DNA of 64,000 bases from Muribaculaceae bacterium (GCA_014867205.1 WGUO01000014.1:26118-90117), one strand, 5' to 3'; positions 9,523 to 18,306 are shown, counted from the stretch's first letter. Notes: generated from the sequence alone by a model not told the origin. A program made the numbers and translations.

Positions 9523-11175
9523 TCAGCGGGTATAGAGGAAACGCTTTATCGAGCGTTTGGGTGTCTTCTCGAATTCGTTGGGCATCAGTATTATCCGCGA
9601 TATCTGTTCGTAGGGCGCCACGAGTTTGTTCAGTTCCTTACGGATATTCTCCATGGTCGGGTCAAGATTATGCAACGAGACGTCAAACTTGTCAAGCGCC
9701 TCATAGTCGGGATAGACAAGGGCCACAAGTTTCCCGTCGCGCTCCACTACAAGGCTCTCCGAGACAAATGGCATGTTGTTGAGCTTCGCCTCGATCTCCT
9801 CGGGATAGATATTCTGGCCCGAGGCCGAAAGCAACATCGTCTTGGACCGCCCGCGCAGGAACAGCGTGCCGTCGGGGGCGCGTGTGCCCATGTCGCCTGT
9901 ATGCAGCCAGCCGTCGGCGTCAAGCACAGCCTCGGTCGCCTCCGGATTCTTGAAATAGCCTTTCATCACGTTTGTGCCCCGCACACATATCTCCCCGGGA
10001 ATATTCTCCGGGTCATCAGAGAGTATCTTTGACTCCATGCAGGGCAGCGTGCGCCCGGAACTGCCGACGATAAAGTCCTGCCAGGGCGTGTAGCTGATGA
10101 GCGGCCCACATTCGGTCATGCCATAGCCGACCGTGAACGGGAAGCGTATCTTATGCAGGAATTCCTCTACCTCGCTGTTGAGCGGGGCGCCCCCGACAAT
10201 CACCTGCTCGAACTCCCCGCCGAACACGTCTACCAGTTTCTTGCGTATCTTAGAGTATATGAACGAATCGAGCAGGGGCACGGCCAGGGTCCAGCGCACG
10301 CTTCCCTTCGAGATCATCGGCAGTATCTGGTTCTTGTAGATTTTCTCAAGGATAAGAGGGACGCATATGACCAGACTGGGACGCACCTCTGCAAGCGCCT
10401 TGATGAGTATCCGGGGCGACGGGGTCTTGCCGAGCAGGGTTATATGGCTGCCTACGGCAAGCGGTGTCAGCATGTCGAAGGCGCATCCGTAGGCATGCGC
10501 GAGGGGCAGGAACGCCAACGCACGCGAACTGCGGAAATGCAGCATCGTGTCCATGCCGAAACATACGTTGCCGGCCAGATTCTCGCCTGTAAGCATCACA
10601 CCCTTGGAGAATCCTGTCGTGCCCGACGTGTAGTTGATCTCCACCACCTCCGAGTTGTCACGTTCGGCATAATCCACATCCTCCGAGGAATACCCCTCGG
10701 GATAGCGGCGCCGGAATCGCCGGTTGAGCAGACGGCGGGCGCGCGTCACCTCGGTGCCATCCTTCTCATGAAGCACCTCCATGTCGTCGACGCACAAGAC
10801 GCCCTTGACATTGATTAGCGAATCCGGATCAACCGACTCCCATATCGAGGAGCTCACGAACAGCAGACATGCCTCGGAGTGATTGACGATGTGCATTATG
10901 TCGACCGGGTTGAACTCCGAGAGTATGGGCACGATGACGGCGCCATATGTCACGGCGGCCATATATACGAGCACCCAGTTGATCGAGTCCTTGCCACAGA
11001 GCGCTATCTTCATGCCGTGGCGCACGCCCACACTGTCGAACAGCATATGCATCTTGGCGATGGTCGTTGCAACGTCGGCATATGACAGGGTGCGCCCCGA
11101 GACGTAGTCGGTGAGGGCAGGGAGATCCCAGTTCTCAATAAAGCTGCGCTTATAAATCCTTATGAAGTTTTCCAT
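9523..11175 (-). CDS. AMP-binding long-chain acyl-CoA ligase family protein
   Basis: A 550-aa adenylate-forming enzyme, predicted to activate a carboxylic (probably fatty) acid through an acyl-AMP. Motifs are present in the expected order: P-loop YTSGTTGFSKG at residues 182-192, the core GYGMTECGP, LHTGDMG, and the hinge/C-terminal SKTMLLSASGQNIYPEEIE carrying the adenylation Lys region. Length and motifs fit FadD-like ligases. It lies 67 bp after the alcohol dehydrogenase gene on the same strand, possibly one transcript. The exact acid cannot be inferred. Confidence 0.88.
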   Translation of the reverse strand: MENFIRIYKRSFIENWDLPALTDYVSGRTLSYADVATTIAKMHMLFDSVGVRHGMKIALCGKDSINWVLVYMAAVTYGAVIVPILSEFNPVDIMHIVNHSEACLLFVSSSIWESVDPDSLINVKGVLCVDDMEVLHEKDGTEVTRARRLLNRRFRRRYPEGYSSEDVDYAERDNSEVVEINYTSGTTGFSKGVMLTGENLAGNVCFGMDTMLHFRSSRALAFLPLAHAYGCAFDMLTPLAVGSHITLLGKTPSPRILIKALAEVRPSLVICVPLILEKIYKNQILPMISKGSVRWTLAVPLLDSFIYSKIRKKLVDVFGGEFEQVIVGGAPLNSEVEEFLHKIRFPFTVGYGMTECGPLISYTPWQDFIVGSSGRTLPCMESKILSDDPENIPGEICVRGTNVMKGYFKNPEATEAVLDADGWLHTGDMGTRAPDGTLFLRGRSKTMLLSASGQNIYPEEIEAKLNNMPFVSESLVVERDGKLVALVYPDYEALDKFDVSLHNLDPTMENIRKELNKLVAPYEQISRIILMPNEFEKTPKRSIKRFLYTR

Positions 11176-11242
11176 ATGAGCGTGTGTTTGCGGTATACTC
11201 TACCCGGCGGCCGAGGGCACGCCGGCACTCGACACACCGATC

Positions 11243-12424
11243 TTACCCCTCGCAGGCAAGGCGGTAGATCTCGGCGCAGTCCTCCATTGACAGGGGCACG
11301 TAGTTGCCGAGGGTCTTGCCGACGTTGCGCTCGAGCGAGTGAACCATTTTCTCGATATCAGGCTCGCCTCCTATCAGCTCGCGCAGGTTGGTGGTCAGGC
11401 CGAGGTCGTGATAGAAGTTCTTCAGTTCGGAAATGCCCTCGTCGATTATCTCGTCGGTATCCTTTCCGGCTGGATTGACAGACATCACATTGATGGCGAA
11501 ACGCCACAGTTTATCGGGATTGCGCCTTGCGCAGAACTCCATCCACGCCGGTATCATGACAGCGAGGCCGGCACCGTGGGCCACGCCATAGAATGCCGAG
11601 ATCTCATGCTCAAGACGGTGAGAGGACCAGTCCTCTACCTTGCCGACGCCGCAAAGGCCGTTGTGGGCGAGCGTGCCGGCCCACATTACGTCGGCGCGTG
11701 CGTCATAGTCCTCGGGATTGATCTTCAGCGTAAGCGCCTGGTCCATCACGTCGCGCATGATTGCCTCTGAATAGGCGTCGACAAGCTGCGTGCCGGTGGT
11801 GTTCGAGAAATAGCGCTCGTAGATGTGCGCCATCATGTCGACGATGCCGTATGCTGTCTGGTTCCAGGGAAGGCTGAGCGTCAGCTCAGGATTCATGATG
11901 GCGAAACGGGGACGCAACAGGCCGGGATAGCGCACGGAGATCTTCTGGTGTGTCTTCTCGTTGGTGATCACGGAATTTCCGCTTCCCTCCGAACCGGCTG
12001 CGGGGATAGTGAGCACCACGCCTACCGGCAGCGCGAAGCGGGGAGTCTCCTTGCCGTAGTAGAAGTCCCAGAAGTCGCCGGGATACACCGCGCCGAGGGC
12101 GATGCCCTTGGCCGCATCGATCGGTGAGCCCCCGCCGACGGCCAGGATAAAGTTGACCGACTGCTCCAATGCGAGTGCGATGCCCTTATATACGCTTTCT
12201 GCTGTAGGGTTGGGCTGGATTCCTCCATACTCGACGAACTGCACGCCGGCCACGGTGAGTGAGTCCTCGATCTGCTGCAGCAGGCCGTTGGTCTTGATGC
12301 GGTCAGAGCCATAGACTATCATGACCTTTGACGCGCCTCGGCTTGCGAGAGCCGTTCCGACCTGCTTCTGTGTGTCACGTCCGAAAATAAACTCCGTAGG
12401 TGAGCAAAAAGTGAAATTATCCAT
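11243..12424 (-). CDS. Iron-containing alcohol dehydrogenase, NADH/NADPH butanol-dehydrogenase type
   Basis: A 393-aa group III alcohol dehydrogenase. Visible features: the N-terminal FTFCSPTEFIFGRDT segment, the nucleotide-binding AVGGGSPIDAAKGIA, and the metal-binding block with AYGIVDMMAHIYERYF and later HRLEHEISAFYGVAHGAGLAV, supplying Asp and three His. This pattern is that of YqhD/BDH enzymes, which reduce medium-chain aldehydes and are often protective against reactive aldehydes. It precedes an acyl-CoA ligase on the same strand. The region upstream carries a 9-bp tandem repeat rather than a recognisable promoter box. Confidence 0.92.
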   Translation of the reverse strand: MDNFTFCSPTEFIFGRDTQKQVGTALASRGASKVMIVYGSDRIKTNGLLQQIEDSLTVAGVQFVEYGGIQPNPTAESVYKGIALALEQSVNFILAVGGGSPIDAAKGIALGAVYPGDFWDFYYGKETPRFALPVGVVLTIPAAGSEGSGNSVITNEKTHQKISVRYPGLLRPRFAIMNPELTLSLPWNQTAYGIVDMMAHIYERYFSNTTGTQLVDAYSEAIMRDVMDQALTLKINPEDYDARADVMWAGTLAHNGLCGVGKVEDWSSHRLEHEISAFYGVAHGAGLAVMIPAWMEFCARRNPDKLWRFAINVMSVNPAGKDTDEIIDEGISELKNFYHDLGLTTNLRELIGGEPDIEKMVHSLERNVGKTLGNYVPLSMEDCAEIYRLACEG

Positions 12425-12466
12425 ATTTGGGCTATTGTTTAAGGTTTAAAGTTTAAGGGGAAAATA

Positions 12467-12529
12467 TATACGATTTATACGACTTATACGACTTATACGA
12501 CTTATATAACGTATAAGACTTATAAGCCT
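12467..12529. repeat. Minisatellite, seven 9-bp units (TATACGACT type)
   Basis: Units of TATACGATT, TATACGACT x3, TATATAACG, TATAAGACT and TATAAGCCT run head to tail between the alcohol dehydrogenase start and the HIT-gene terminator. Period 9 is exact and the later units are degenerate. Confidence 0.8.
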
Positions 12530-12549
12530 AACACCTATCCATATAACAA

Positions 12550-12579
12550 ATTCGGAGCACCGTTTATGATGCTCCGAAT
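12550..12579 (-). terminator. Intrinsic terminator after the HIT-family gene
   Basis: Perfect 10-bp stem ATTCGGAGCA / TGCTCCGAAT with a 10-nt loop, 34 bp past the HIT-gene stop; TTTGTTATAT follows on the minus strand. Confidence 0.75.
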
Positions 12580-12612
12580 CAAAATTATTGCTGTATGAAA
12601 CCGGAACAGGCC

Positions 12613-13014
12613 TCACGCACCGGCCTCGAAGGCCGCAGACACACGGGCCGCGATGTCGGCCATGTGGGCCGGATCCGGATCCGCAATCTTGTGTCTGAAG
12701 TCCATGTCGCCCTCATTCTGCATGGGAACGAGATGGATATGGGCGTGGGGAACCTCAAGTCCCAGCACAGTGACTCCGATCTTGCGGCATGGCATCTCGC
12801 TCTTAAGGGCCTTGGCGACCTTCTTCGCGAACACCATCATCTCGCCTAAGTCGGTGTCGGGGATGTCGAAAATATAGTCTGTCTCCTGTTTGGGAACCAC
12901 TAACGTGTGGCCCCAGTTGACGGGATTTATGTCAAGGAATGCGAAGAACTTGTCATTCTCGGCAATCTTGTAAGAAGGAATCTCGCCTGCAATGATTTTT
13001 GAGAATATGGTCAT
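12613..13014 (-). CDS. HIT-family nucleotide hydrolase
   Basis: A 133-aa histidine-triad protein. The triad HAHIHLVP has His at residues 90, 92 and 94, and the N-terminal IFSKIIAGEIPSYKI and WGHTLVVPK segments are those of the bacterial Hint/HinT-like branch. These enzymes hydrolyse adenosine phosphoramidates or dinucleotides; the natural substrate is usually unknown. It follows greA on the same strand but a terminator lies between them, so it is probably transcribed separately. Length is standard and the start at 13014 gives the family N-terminus directly. Confidence 0.92.
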   Translation of the reverse strand: MTIFSKIIAGEIPSYKIAENDKFFAFLDINPVNWGHTLVVPKQETDYIFDIPDTDLGEMMVFAKKVAKALKSEMPCRKIGVTVLGLEVPHAHIHLVPMQNEGDMDFRHKIADPDPAHMADIAARVSAAFEAGA

Positions 13015-13081
13015 AGGTGATTTTAAGATTATCGCAAGTTGCGCGGCGGATCCGCGCAGCAGCGTGATTAATTTGGGATGT

Positions 13082-13119
13082 AAAAAAGGGACATTGCAGG
13101 AGAGGTCACTTCCGCAATG
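13082..13119 (-). terminator. Intrinsic terminator of greA
   Basis: On the minus strand CATTGCGGA...TCCTGCAATG (one bulge) is followed by TCCCTTTTTTA, immediately after the greA stop. Confidence 0.75.
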
Positions 13120-13120
13120 A

Positions 13121-13585
13121 TCAAATTTCTATTTTCACGATCTCAAAGTCAACGACGCCGGCAGGCACCTGGACCTTGACGAGGTCACCGACGCGGTGAC
13201 CCATCAGGGCCTTGGCTATGGGGGTCGTGCTTGAGATCTTCATCTCCTTCAGGTTGGCCTCGCTCTCGGTAACGATGGTATAAGCCATCTGAGCGCCGTT
13301 GGCCACGTTCTTGATAGTAACTTTATTGAGAAGCTGAACCTCCTCGGTGTTCAGCTTGCTGTCGTCGATAATGCGGGCTGAGGCCACAAGTTCCTTGAGC
13401 TTGGCGATCTTCATCTCGAGCATACCCTGTGCCTCCTTGGCTGCGTCATACTCGGCGTTTTCCGACAGGTCGCCCTTGTCGCGGGCCTCGGCTATAGCCT
13501 GCTTGATGAGGGGACGCTGCGCCTCCAGGGCTGCGAGTTCCTCCATCTTCTTGTCATATCCCTCTTTGGTGATATATGTTGCCAT
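13121..13585 (-). CDS. greA: Transcription elongation factor GreA
   Basis: A 154-aa GreA: an N-terminal antiparallel coiled coil (residues about 1-75, with the acidic-tip segment DLSENAEYDAAKEAQG) and a C-terminal FKBP-like domain ending DLVKVQVPAGVVDFEIVKIEI. It inserts the coiled-coil tip into the RNA polymerase secondary channel to trigger cleavage of backtracked RNA. Length matches the family. Its leader is unusual: a full -33/-7 promoter about 150 bp upstream is followed within about 20 nt by a hairpin and a T-run, suggesting attenuation before the coding region. Confidence 0.97.
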   Translation of the reverse strand: MATYITKEGYDKKMEELAALEAQRPLIKQAIAEARDKGDLSENAEYDAAKEAQGMLEMKIAKLKELVASARIIDDSKLNTEEVQLLNKVTIKNVANGAQMAYTIVTESEANLKEMKISSTTPIAKALMGHRVGDLVKVQVPAGVVDFEIVKIEI

Positions 13586-13673
13586 TTCTATAATTTTCTA
13601 ATTTCGTTATTCCACAATCTTCAGACAGTCACATGCGGGCAGTCACACGACCTCGCGGGCTGTCTTCAAGGCG

Positions 13674-13757
13674 TAAAAAAATAACAGACCCTCTTCGCAA
13701 GAGTCCATTAACCTCATTCACGCCACAAAATTAACGCTTAATTTCCGATTATCCAAA
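13674..13757 (-). promoter_or_regulatory. greA promoter with early terminator-like hairpin in the leader
   Basis: On the minus strand: TTTG (13757-13754), 20-bp spacer, TAATTTTG (13733-13726), then a hairpin GGACTCTT-GCG-AAGAGGGTCT (13705-13686, two-base bulge) followed by TTATTTTTTTA. A transcript from this promoter would end after about 45-50 nt unless the hairpin is bypassed. greA begins about 100 bp further on. Confidence 0.6.
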
Positions 13758-13932
13758 CATTTCTTAATTTTCATGGAGTTATTTCAACCCGAATTAACGT
13801 TTTTTATTAAAAAACCGACAAAAAAGCAACTTTTGCCCTATGCAAAACCAATGTACTGTCCAATTATCCTTTCTTCCACCAGCGGTCTCACCATTCCCAT
13901 ACCCCCCTATTGTATATTCCGATGTAAAGCAC

Positions 13933-13940
13933 TATCTTTG
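13933..13940 (+). promoter_or_regulatory. Promoter of the 79-aa gene
   Basis: TATCTTTG with a TTG 20 bp upstream (13910-13912); 51 bp before the ATG. Confidence 0.6.
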
Positions 13941-13991
13941 TTAAAGATATGCACTAACCATGCAAAGGACCATTGAACTATAAACAACACT

Positions 13992-14231
13992 ATGAGCGAT
14001 TTTCAACATTTCTGGTGCCGGATCAACTATTCGGACGAGCCTAACTGGGCCATAATAAATCTGGATAAGATTTCAGCCATACGTTTTCCAAAATCTGAAA
14101 ACGAGTTCTATTATGTGGATTTAGATGGCGACATAACATTTCTGTTCAGCCGAAGGGAAGTTGACCGTCTTCTTTCCGCAATGGGCAGGTGTGGCCATAG
14201 ACTTTTTGATGAAGACGGCAATCGGGTCTGA
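13992..14231 (+). CDS. Small conserved-looking hypothetical protein, 79 aa
   Basis: I do not recognise a family. The protein is soluble and mixed alpha/beta, with a segment PNWAIINLDKISAIRFPKSE followed by YYVDLDGDITFLFSRREVDRLLSAM, which looks like a small strand-rich domain ending in a helix. The gene has its own Bacteroidetes-type promoter 51 bp upstream and is closed by a strong bidirectional terminator, which argues that it is expressed as a single-gene unit. No signal peptide or membrane segment. Function unknown. Confidence 0.65.
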   Translation: MSDFQHFWCRINYSDEPNWAIINLDKISAIRFPKSENEFYYVDLDGDITFLFSRREVDRLLSAMGRCGHRLFDEDGNRV

Positions 14232-14264
14232 CAAATGACAAACGGACCATAGAAACAGCATAAA

Positions 14265-14297
14265 AGGCCGCGCCGGGGAATATCCCGGGCGCGGCCT
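14265..14297. terminator. Bidirectional terminator
   Basis: GC-rich stem AGGCCGCGCC / GGCGCGGCCT, between the 79-aa gene and the convergent secreted-protein gene. Confidence 0.75.
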
Positions 14298-14332
14298 CAC
14301 ATTATAATATACGCGTTATAATATACACGCTA

Positions 14333-16159
14333 TCAGAACGCGACGGAGGACTCGGTAGGACCGACCTTGATCACTACGTCGCCATCGGCCACAAGCGCCT
14401 TGCCGAATGTGTACTCGCCTGAGTCCTCATCCTCTGTGGCAGGATATATCGTGACTGTCTCGCCAATCTTGACGCCCACATAGAAGTTATCGCCATAGTA
14501 GTCAAAGACGGACAGATAGAATGTGGCGCCCTTGTCCATACTGAAGCCCTCGGCAAAGTCCCAGTCGTAGTTGGTAGAACTGTTCACGCCGTACTGGTCC
14601 TCGTCAAAGTATGCGATTACTGAAACCTGGTCACCCACCTCAAGATCCGCATATGTCACGGTGACGACAACATCCTCGGCAGGCATCACAAATGTGCCAT
14701 AGGGAAGGTCAAGAGCCACCTCGACTGGTATACCCGATTCAGTGGTAGCTGTTACTGTGTCGATACGTTTTCCCTCAGGCACCTGCATTGAGATTTTCAC
14801 AGTCTCGCCCTCGGCATAATACATTGCGTTGCCCTGGCCGTCGAAGTAGACTACCTGCTCTGAAGATGCCTTCCATGCATTAGCGCAAGTCACAGTGGCC
14901 GACATGGAGGTTGCACCCTGGCTTATCGTCACCGGGCAGAGATACATGTCCAGTCCGTAGTGAGTGAAATTGAATGTATTGCCGTCGTCGGTAGTGGCGG
15001 TCATCGGCTTGTATCCCTCCTCAGCCCTGGCAATCAGGTAGACAGCCTCGCCGGGAATGCCGATTGTGGTCGGCACACCATAATATATATCGGGTGCGTC
15101 ATAGAAGGTCGCCTCAATGACATGCTCGCTCTCGACATATGAAACGGGAACTTTATCAAGCATGTCGAGTGTGATGGTCACATCATTGGCCGGCATCTGG
15201 AAACGCACATAGGCGCGAGAGATCGTCTCGACCTCAGTGCCGTCGGAGGCTGTCGCACCGTTCAGGTAATACTCGTTGTTGACATAAAACTCGGCGACCA
15301 CCATATCGCCGTCAATGGCACGGTCGGGCAGTGTGCTCTTCTCAAGGTCGATATAGCGCGACCCGGCATTAGCCCAGGTGATATTGTAACGGTGATGCTG
15401 CTCGCCCGAGACACGCAGTGTCACGTCGCCAGTCACATTCTGGTAGTCGGGACGGATGCTTACATTATAGAGGTTGGGAACGTTCTCCACAGCATCGAAT
15501 GAGCATCCGGCAGTATCCTCAACCGAAGTCCAATCTCCGTCGCCCACGCGATATTCTACTGACTTGATCACAAAAGCCTCGTCGGCCAGCAGGTAGGCAT
15601 CGAAATAGGTATACCTGCAGTCGGGAGACACTCCATAAAGACGTACATGCGGGTTCTCCTCGAGAGTCATCGTAAAGCCGTTATCAGAGAACTTCTGCTG
15701 AACACTGTAGCATACCACTATCTCGCAGTCCTCGTCAGGCACGGTGAAAGGAATCCTCAGCTCGGTTACAGGGCTGTAGTTCTCCGGCACCTCGGGGACT
15801 ATCACCCGGTCGTTGATGTGGATATGGATATGCTCGAAATGATAGTCCTCAAAGCCGCCATAAAGGATTCCGCCTGAAGTAATTGTGAGATATGCGGCCT
15901 CACCGGGAGTCAGGACCTGGCCGGCCTCAATGCCAGACACAGACAGAAAGTCAGGCGAAAGATTGGTCACGCTCAGCACGTTACAGACCTCGGCAGGCCC
16001 GTTCTCGAATGTGATCTCACTTATATCCTTGAGATTGAAGCGTGATGTGTTGCCGTCGGTCGTCTTCACGACAAGAGTGCGTGCCTCGGGAGTTGCAGTC
16101 TGCGCATACACGCCGAGCGTACTCAGCAATGCTGCCAGGATGATGAATATGTTGCGCAT
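14333..16159 (-). CDS. Large secreted protein with repeated beta domains, function unknown
   Basis: A 608-aa exported protein with a signal peptide ending VYAQ. The first mature segment (KTTDGNTSRFNLKDISEITFE) resembles the opening of its neighbour at 16164-16640. The rest is Gly/Thr/Val-rich beta structure with recurring lines of the form GxxVxFxMPAxDVTIT (for example YVRFQMPANDVTITLDML and TFVMPAEDVVVTVTY), as in InlB B-repeat-like or other Ig-like surface domains. No catalytic motif or lipobox. It starts 4 bp after the upstream gene's stop, so the two form an operon beside a TPR-TM-AraC regulator. Confidence 0.6.
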   Translation of the reverse strand: MRNIFIILAALLSTLGVYAQTATPEARTLVVKTTDGNTSRFNLKDISEITFENGPAEVCNVLSVTNLSPDFLSVSGIEAGQVLTPGEAAYLTITSGGILYGGFEDYHFEHIHIHINDRVIVPEVPENYSPVTELRIPFTVPDEDCEIVVCYSVQQKFSDNGFTMTLEENPHVRLYGVSPDCRYTYFDAYLLADEAFVIKSVEYRVGDGDWTSVEDTAGCSFDAVENVPNLYNVSIRPDYQNVTGDVTLRVSGEQHHRYNITWANAGSRYIDLEKSTLPDRAIDGDMVVAEFYVNNEYYLNGATASDGTEVETISRAYVRFQMPANDVTITLDMLDKVPVSYVESEHVIEATFYDAPDIYYGVPTTIGIPGEAVYLIARAEEGYKPMTATTDDGNTFNFTHYGLDMYLCPVTISQGATSMSATVTCANAWKASSEQVVYFDGQGNAMYYAEGETVKISMQVPEGKRIDTVTATTESGIPVEVALDLPYGTFVMPAEDVVVTVTYADLEVGDQVSVIAYFDEDQYGVNSSTNYDWDFAEGFSMDKGATFYLSVFDYYGDNFYVGVKIGETVTIYPATEDEDSGEYTFGKALVADGDVVIKVGPTESSVAF

Positions 16160-16163
16160 GGGA

Positions 16164-16640
16164 TTATCTGTTTATGAATTTGAACGTTCTGTTGTTTACC
16201 TTGAAAATATAGATGCCGGGGGCGTGGCTCGTGAAGTCGATGGTCACAAGCTGATGACCGCTGCCTTCGGTCACGAGGGCACCAGTCGTGTCCCAGACGG
16301 CATAATTGATTACATCGTGACCCGAGGCAGTAAGGATGCCTCCCGAATTGGAGATACGGATATCCCCGAAGTCCGAGGGGAGACACTCTACGCCGGAGTC
16401 GAACGTAAATGTGATATTGACAATGTCGTCAATGTCGAAAGAGCACGGGCTGTCAGAATCCGCCGTGGAGACAATCATCGAGGAATGGTCGTCGGAAAAG
16501 ACAATCCTCGTGCCAGGGGCTGCCTCGATTCTCTCCGGTTCCGAGGAACCGGTCGCGACGTTCATTGTCCATGCACCGGCACCGGGCGGAAAGAGAGCGG
16601 CACCGGCACTGATGATCAGGAGTGGTAGAAAATGTTTCAT
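16164..16640 (-). CDS. Small secreted protein with type IX-like C-terminal tail
   Basis: 158 aa from the ATG at 16640. The open frame reaches 16667, but the promoter TATATTTG lies at 16672-16665, so 16640 is the plausible start and gives a clean signal peptide ending GAGA. The mature protein contains SFDIDDIVNITF, echoing the N-terminus of the downstream 608-aa protein. The C-terminus APGIYIFKVNNRTFKFINR has the shape of a type IX (Por) secretion sorting tail. It is first gene of a two-gene secreted-protein operon. Function unknown; attachment to the cell surface is inferred from the tail. Confidence 0.6.
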   Translation of the reverse strand: MKHFLPLLIISAGAALFPPGAGAWTMNVATGSSEPERIEAAPGTRIVFSDDHSSMIVSTADSDSPCSFDIDDIVNITFTFDSGVECLPSDFGDIRISNSGGILTASGHDVINYAVWDTTGALVTEGSGHQLVTIDFTSHAPGIYIFKVNNRTFKFINR

Positions 16641-16664
16641 ATTGCGATGAATAGGTTGATGGCG

Positions 16665-16672
16665 CAAATATA
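16665..16672 (-). promoter_or_regulatory. Promoter of the secreted-protein operon, TATATTTG
   Basis: Minus-strand -7 box ending 24 bp before the ATG at 16640; it excludes the upstream in-frame ATG. Confidence 0.65.
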
Positions 16673-16753
16673 CATATCAATATTTAAAAATCGGGTCGAT
16701 ACCCGCCTTTCATATCATACAAATTAGCGAAAATGATAAAAATTGGGCCGAAA

Positions 16754-18283
16754 TCAGACCTTACGGTGCTCTTCGGAGGCCATTTTCCGATAGAGCGACG
16801 GAGTGATTCCCGTCACCTTCTTAAATGTACGGTTAAAACTGACCTGCGAGCTAAACCCGACTGACTCGCCGATAGCCGCGAATGTGATGTTCCCGTAGTT
16901 ATCCTCATCGAGAATACGGCGGCATGCCTCGCGTATGCGGTACTCATTGATGAACGCCGGCACGTTCTGGCCTGAATAGAGTTTTACTACCTTCGACACA
17001 TAAGCCACGTTAGAGCCGGCCATGGCCACAACGTTGCCGAGTCCGAAATCGGGACTGAGCCAGTCGCGCGTGGCGTCCATTCCGGCCACAATCCTGTCAT
17101 AGAGGGTACGGTTACGTTCCTCCTCCTTCGGATCAGAATCCACGCAGGCCACGTCTTCCTCAGGTTCTTCTGCGATTTCAGGATCTTCGTTCTGCGGCTC
17201 CTGTTCATGGCGGTCGGGCACGATACCCATAAGTTGACGATCCTTGTCGAAGAGGGCCTTGTAGGCCGCGTCAAGCCTACGCTTCTGGGATATTATGACA
17301 ATAATGAACGCGACCGCGAGCACAAGCAGCAATGAAATGACCACTATGATGGTACGTTGGTGCGAGGACTCGCGACTCAGGGTGTCAATCTGAAGCCCTC
17401 GGGAATCAATCTCGCTCTGCTGGTGACGGGCATTAACGCTCATGAATTGCCTAACGTTGACCAAAGAATCCGTAAGGCTGAAATATTCCCGCTGGAATCT
17501 GCGCGCCTCCTCGAGATTACCATGCGCGGTATGGAATATCATAAGCCTGCGCGCACTCTCGGCCCTGGGCTGAGGATCTTTATCGTTCTCAAGCAGTTGC
17601 CATTCCTTATTCAGATAAAAAAGCTGCGAGTCGGGCATATTGGCCATCTCATAATATCCGGCGATAAGGCCGGGAGGAGCGGAACGCTCATAGTTAGAAA
17701 GCCTGGCATGGTTAGCCGCGCTGTCAGCCTTACGGAAATATCCTAACGCTTCCTGGTGGCGAGCGTCATGCTGCGCCACCTTACCCCTTATCATGGAATG
17801 ATGAAACATAAGCGTGCGACTGTCGGCGGCATCAAGAGCCAGAAGGCTGTCGGCCATTGCCGACGCTTCTAAGAAGTTGCCCATCTCCATATAGATGTGG
17901 GCAAGGTTGGTCAGCGAAAGTTCGGCAAAGCGGGTGTCGCCAAGCCGGCGAGCCAACGGATAGGCGAGCTTATTATAGACAATGGCATGCTCCATATCGC
18001 TGAACGACGCGTAAATCACCGCCACCGACACATAGGCGCGCATAAGTCTGGACTCGAGTGCCGGATCATTATCCGCGCCGCGGATGAATGACAGGTAAAG
18101 TTCGAGCGAGCGGGGATAGTCCCCTTCATCGCGTATGGTATTCTCCGCGCTGTCATAGACCTCAATCAACTGACGCCGGGACTCAGTGCCTGATTTGCCC
18201 CCGCTGCATGACGGCGTGACTCCTATGACCGCCATAATGACGATAATATGTAGCAAAACCAATATGCGGGGTTTACGTCTCAT
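16754..18283 (-). CDS. Membrane-anchored TPR-AraC transcriptional regulator (first of two)
   Basis: A 509-aa one-component sensor/regulator. Order of parts: N-terminal hydrophobic segment with a lipobox-like VTPSCSGG (about residues 20-28), TPR-like helical repeats to about residue 270, a coiled region, a transmembrane helix TIIVVISLLLVLAVAFIIVII (about 310-330), an acidic linker, and a C-terminal AraC-type DNA-binding domain with INEYRIREACRRILDE and VGFSSQVSFNRTFKKVTGITPSLYR. Such proteins couple an envelope-side signal to gene control. It sits upstream of the secreted-protein operon on the same strand, and a paralogue with the same layout lies at 38026-39777 beside LRR surface proteins. 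The ligand is unknown. Confidence 0.75.
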   Translation of the reverse strand: MRRKPRILVLLHIIVIMAVIGVTPSCSGGKSGTESRRQLIEVYDSAENTIRDEGDYPRSLELYLSFIRGADNDPALESRLMRAYVSVAVIYASFSDMEHAIVYNKLAYPLARRLGDTRFAELSLTNLAHIYMEMGNFLEASAMADSLLALDAADSRTLMFHHSMIRGKVAQHDARHQEALGYFRKADSAANHARLSNYERSAPPGLIAGYYEMANMPDSQLFYLNKEWQLLENDKDPQPRAESARRLMIFHTAHGNLEEARRFQREYFSLTDSLVNVRQFMSVNARHQQSEIDSRGLQIDTLSRESSHQRTIIVVISLLLVLAVAFIIVIISQKRRLDAAYKALFDKDRQLMGIVPDRHEQEPQNEDPEIAEEPEEDVACVDSDPKEEERNRTLYDRIVAGMDATRDWLSPDFGLGNVVAMAGSNVAYVSKVVKLYSGQNVPAFINEYRIREACRRILDEDNYGNITFAAIGESVGFSSQVSFNRTFKKVTGITPSLYRKMASEEHRKV

Positions 18284-18306
18284 GTGTAATTTGTCGCTAA
18301 CTCTCG

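Noticed and set aside
13773..13976. 67-codon ORF upstream of the 79-aa gene
   Set aside because: It overlaps the promoter of the 79-aa gene and has low-complexity composition.
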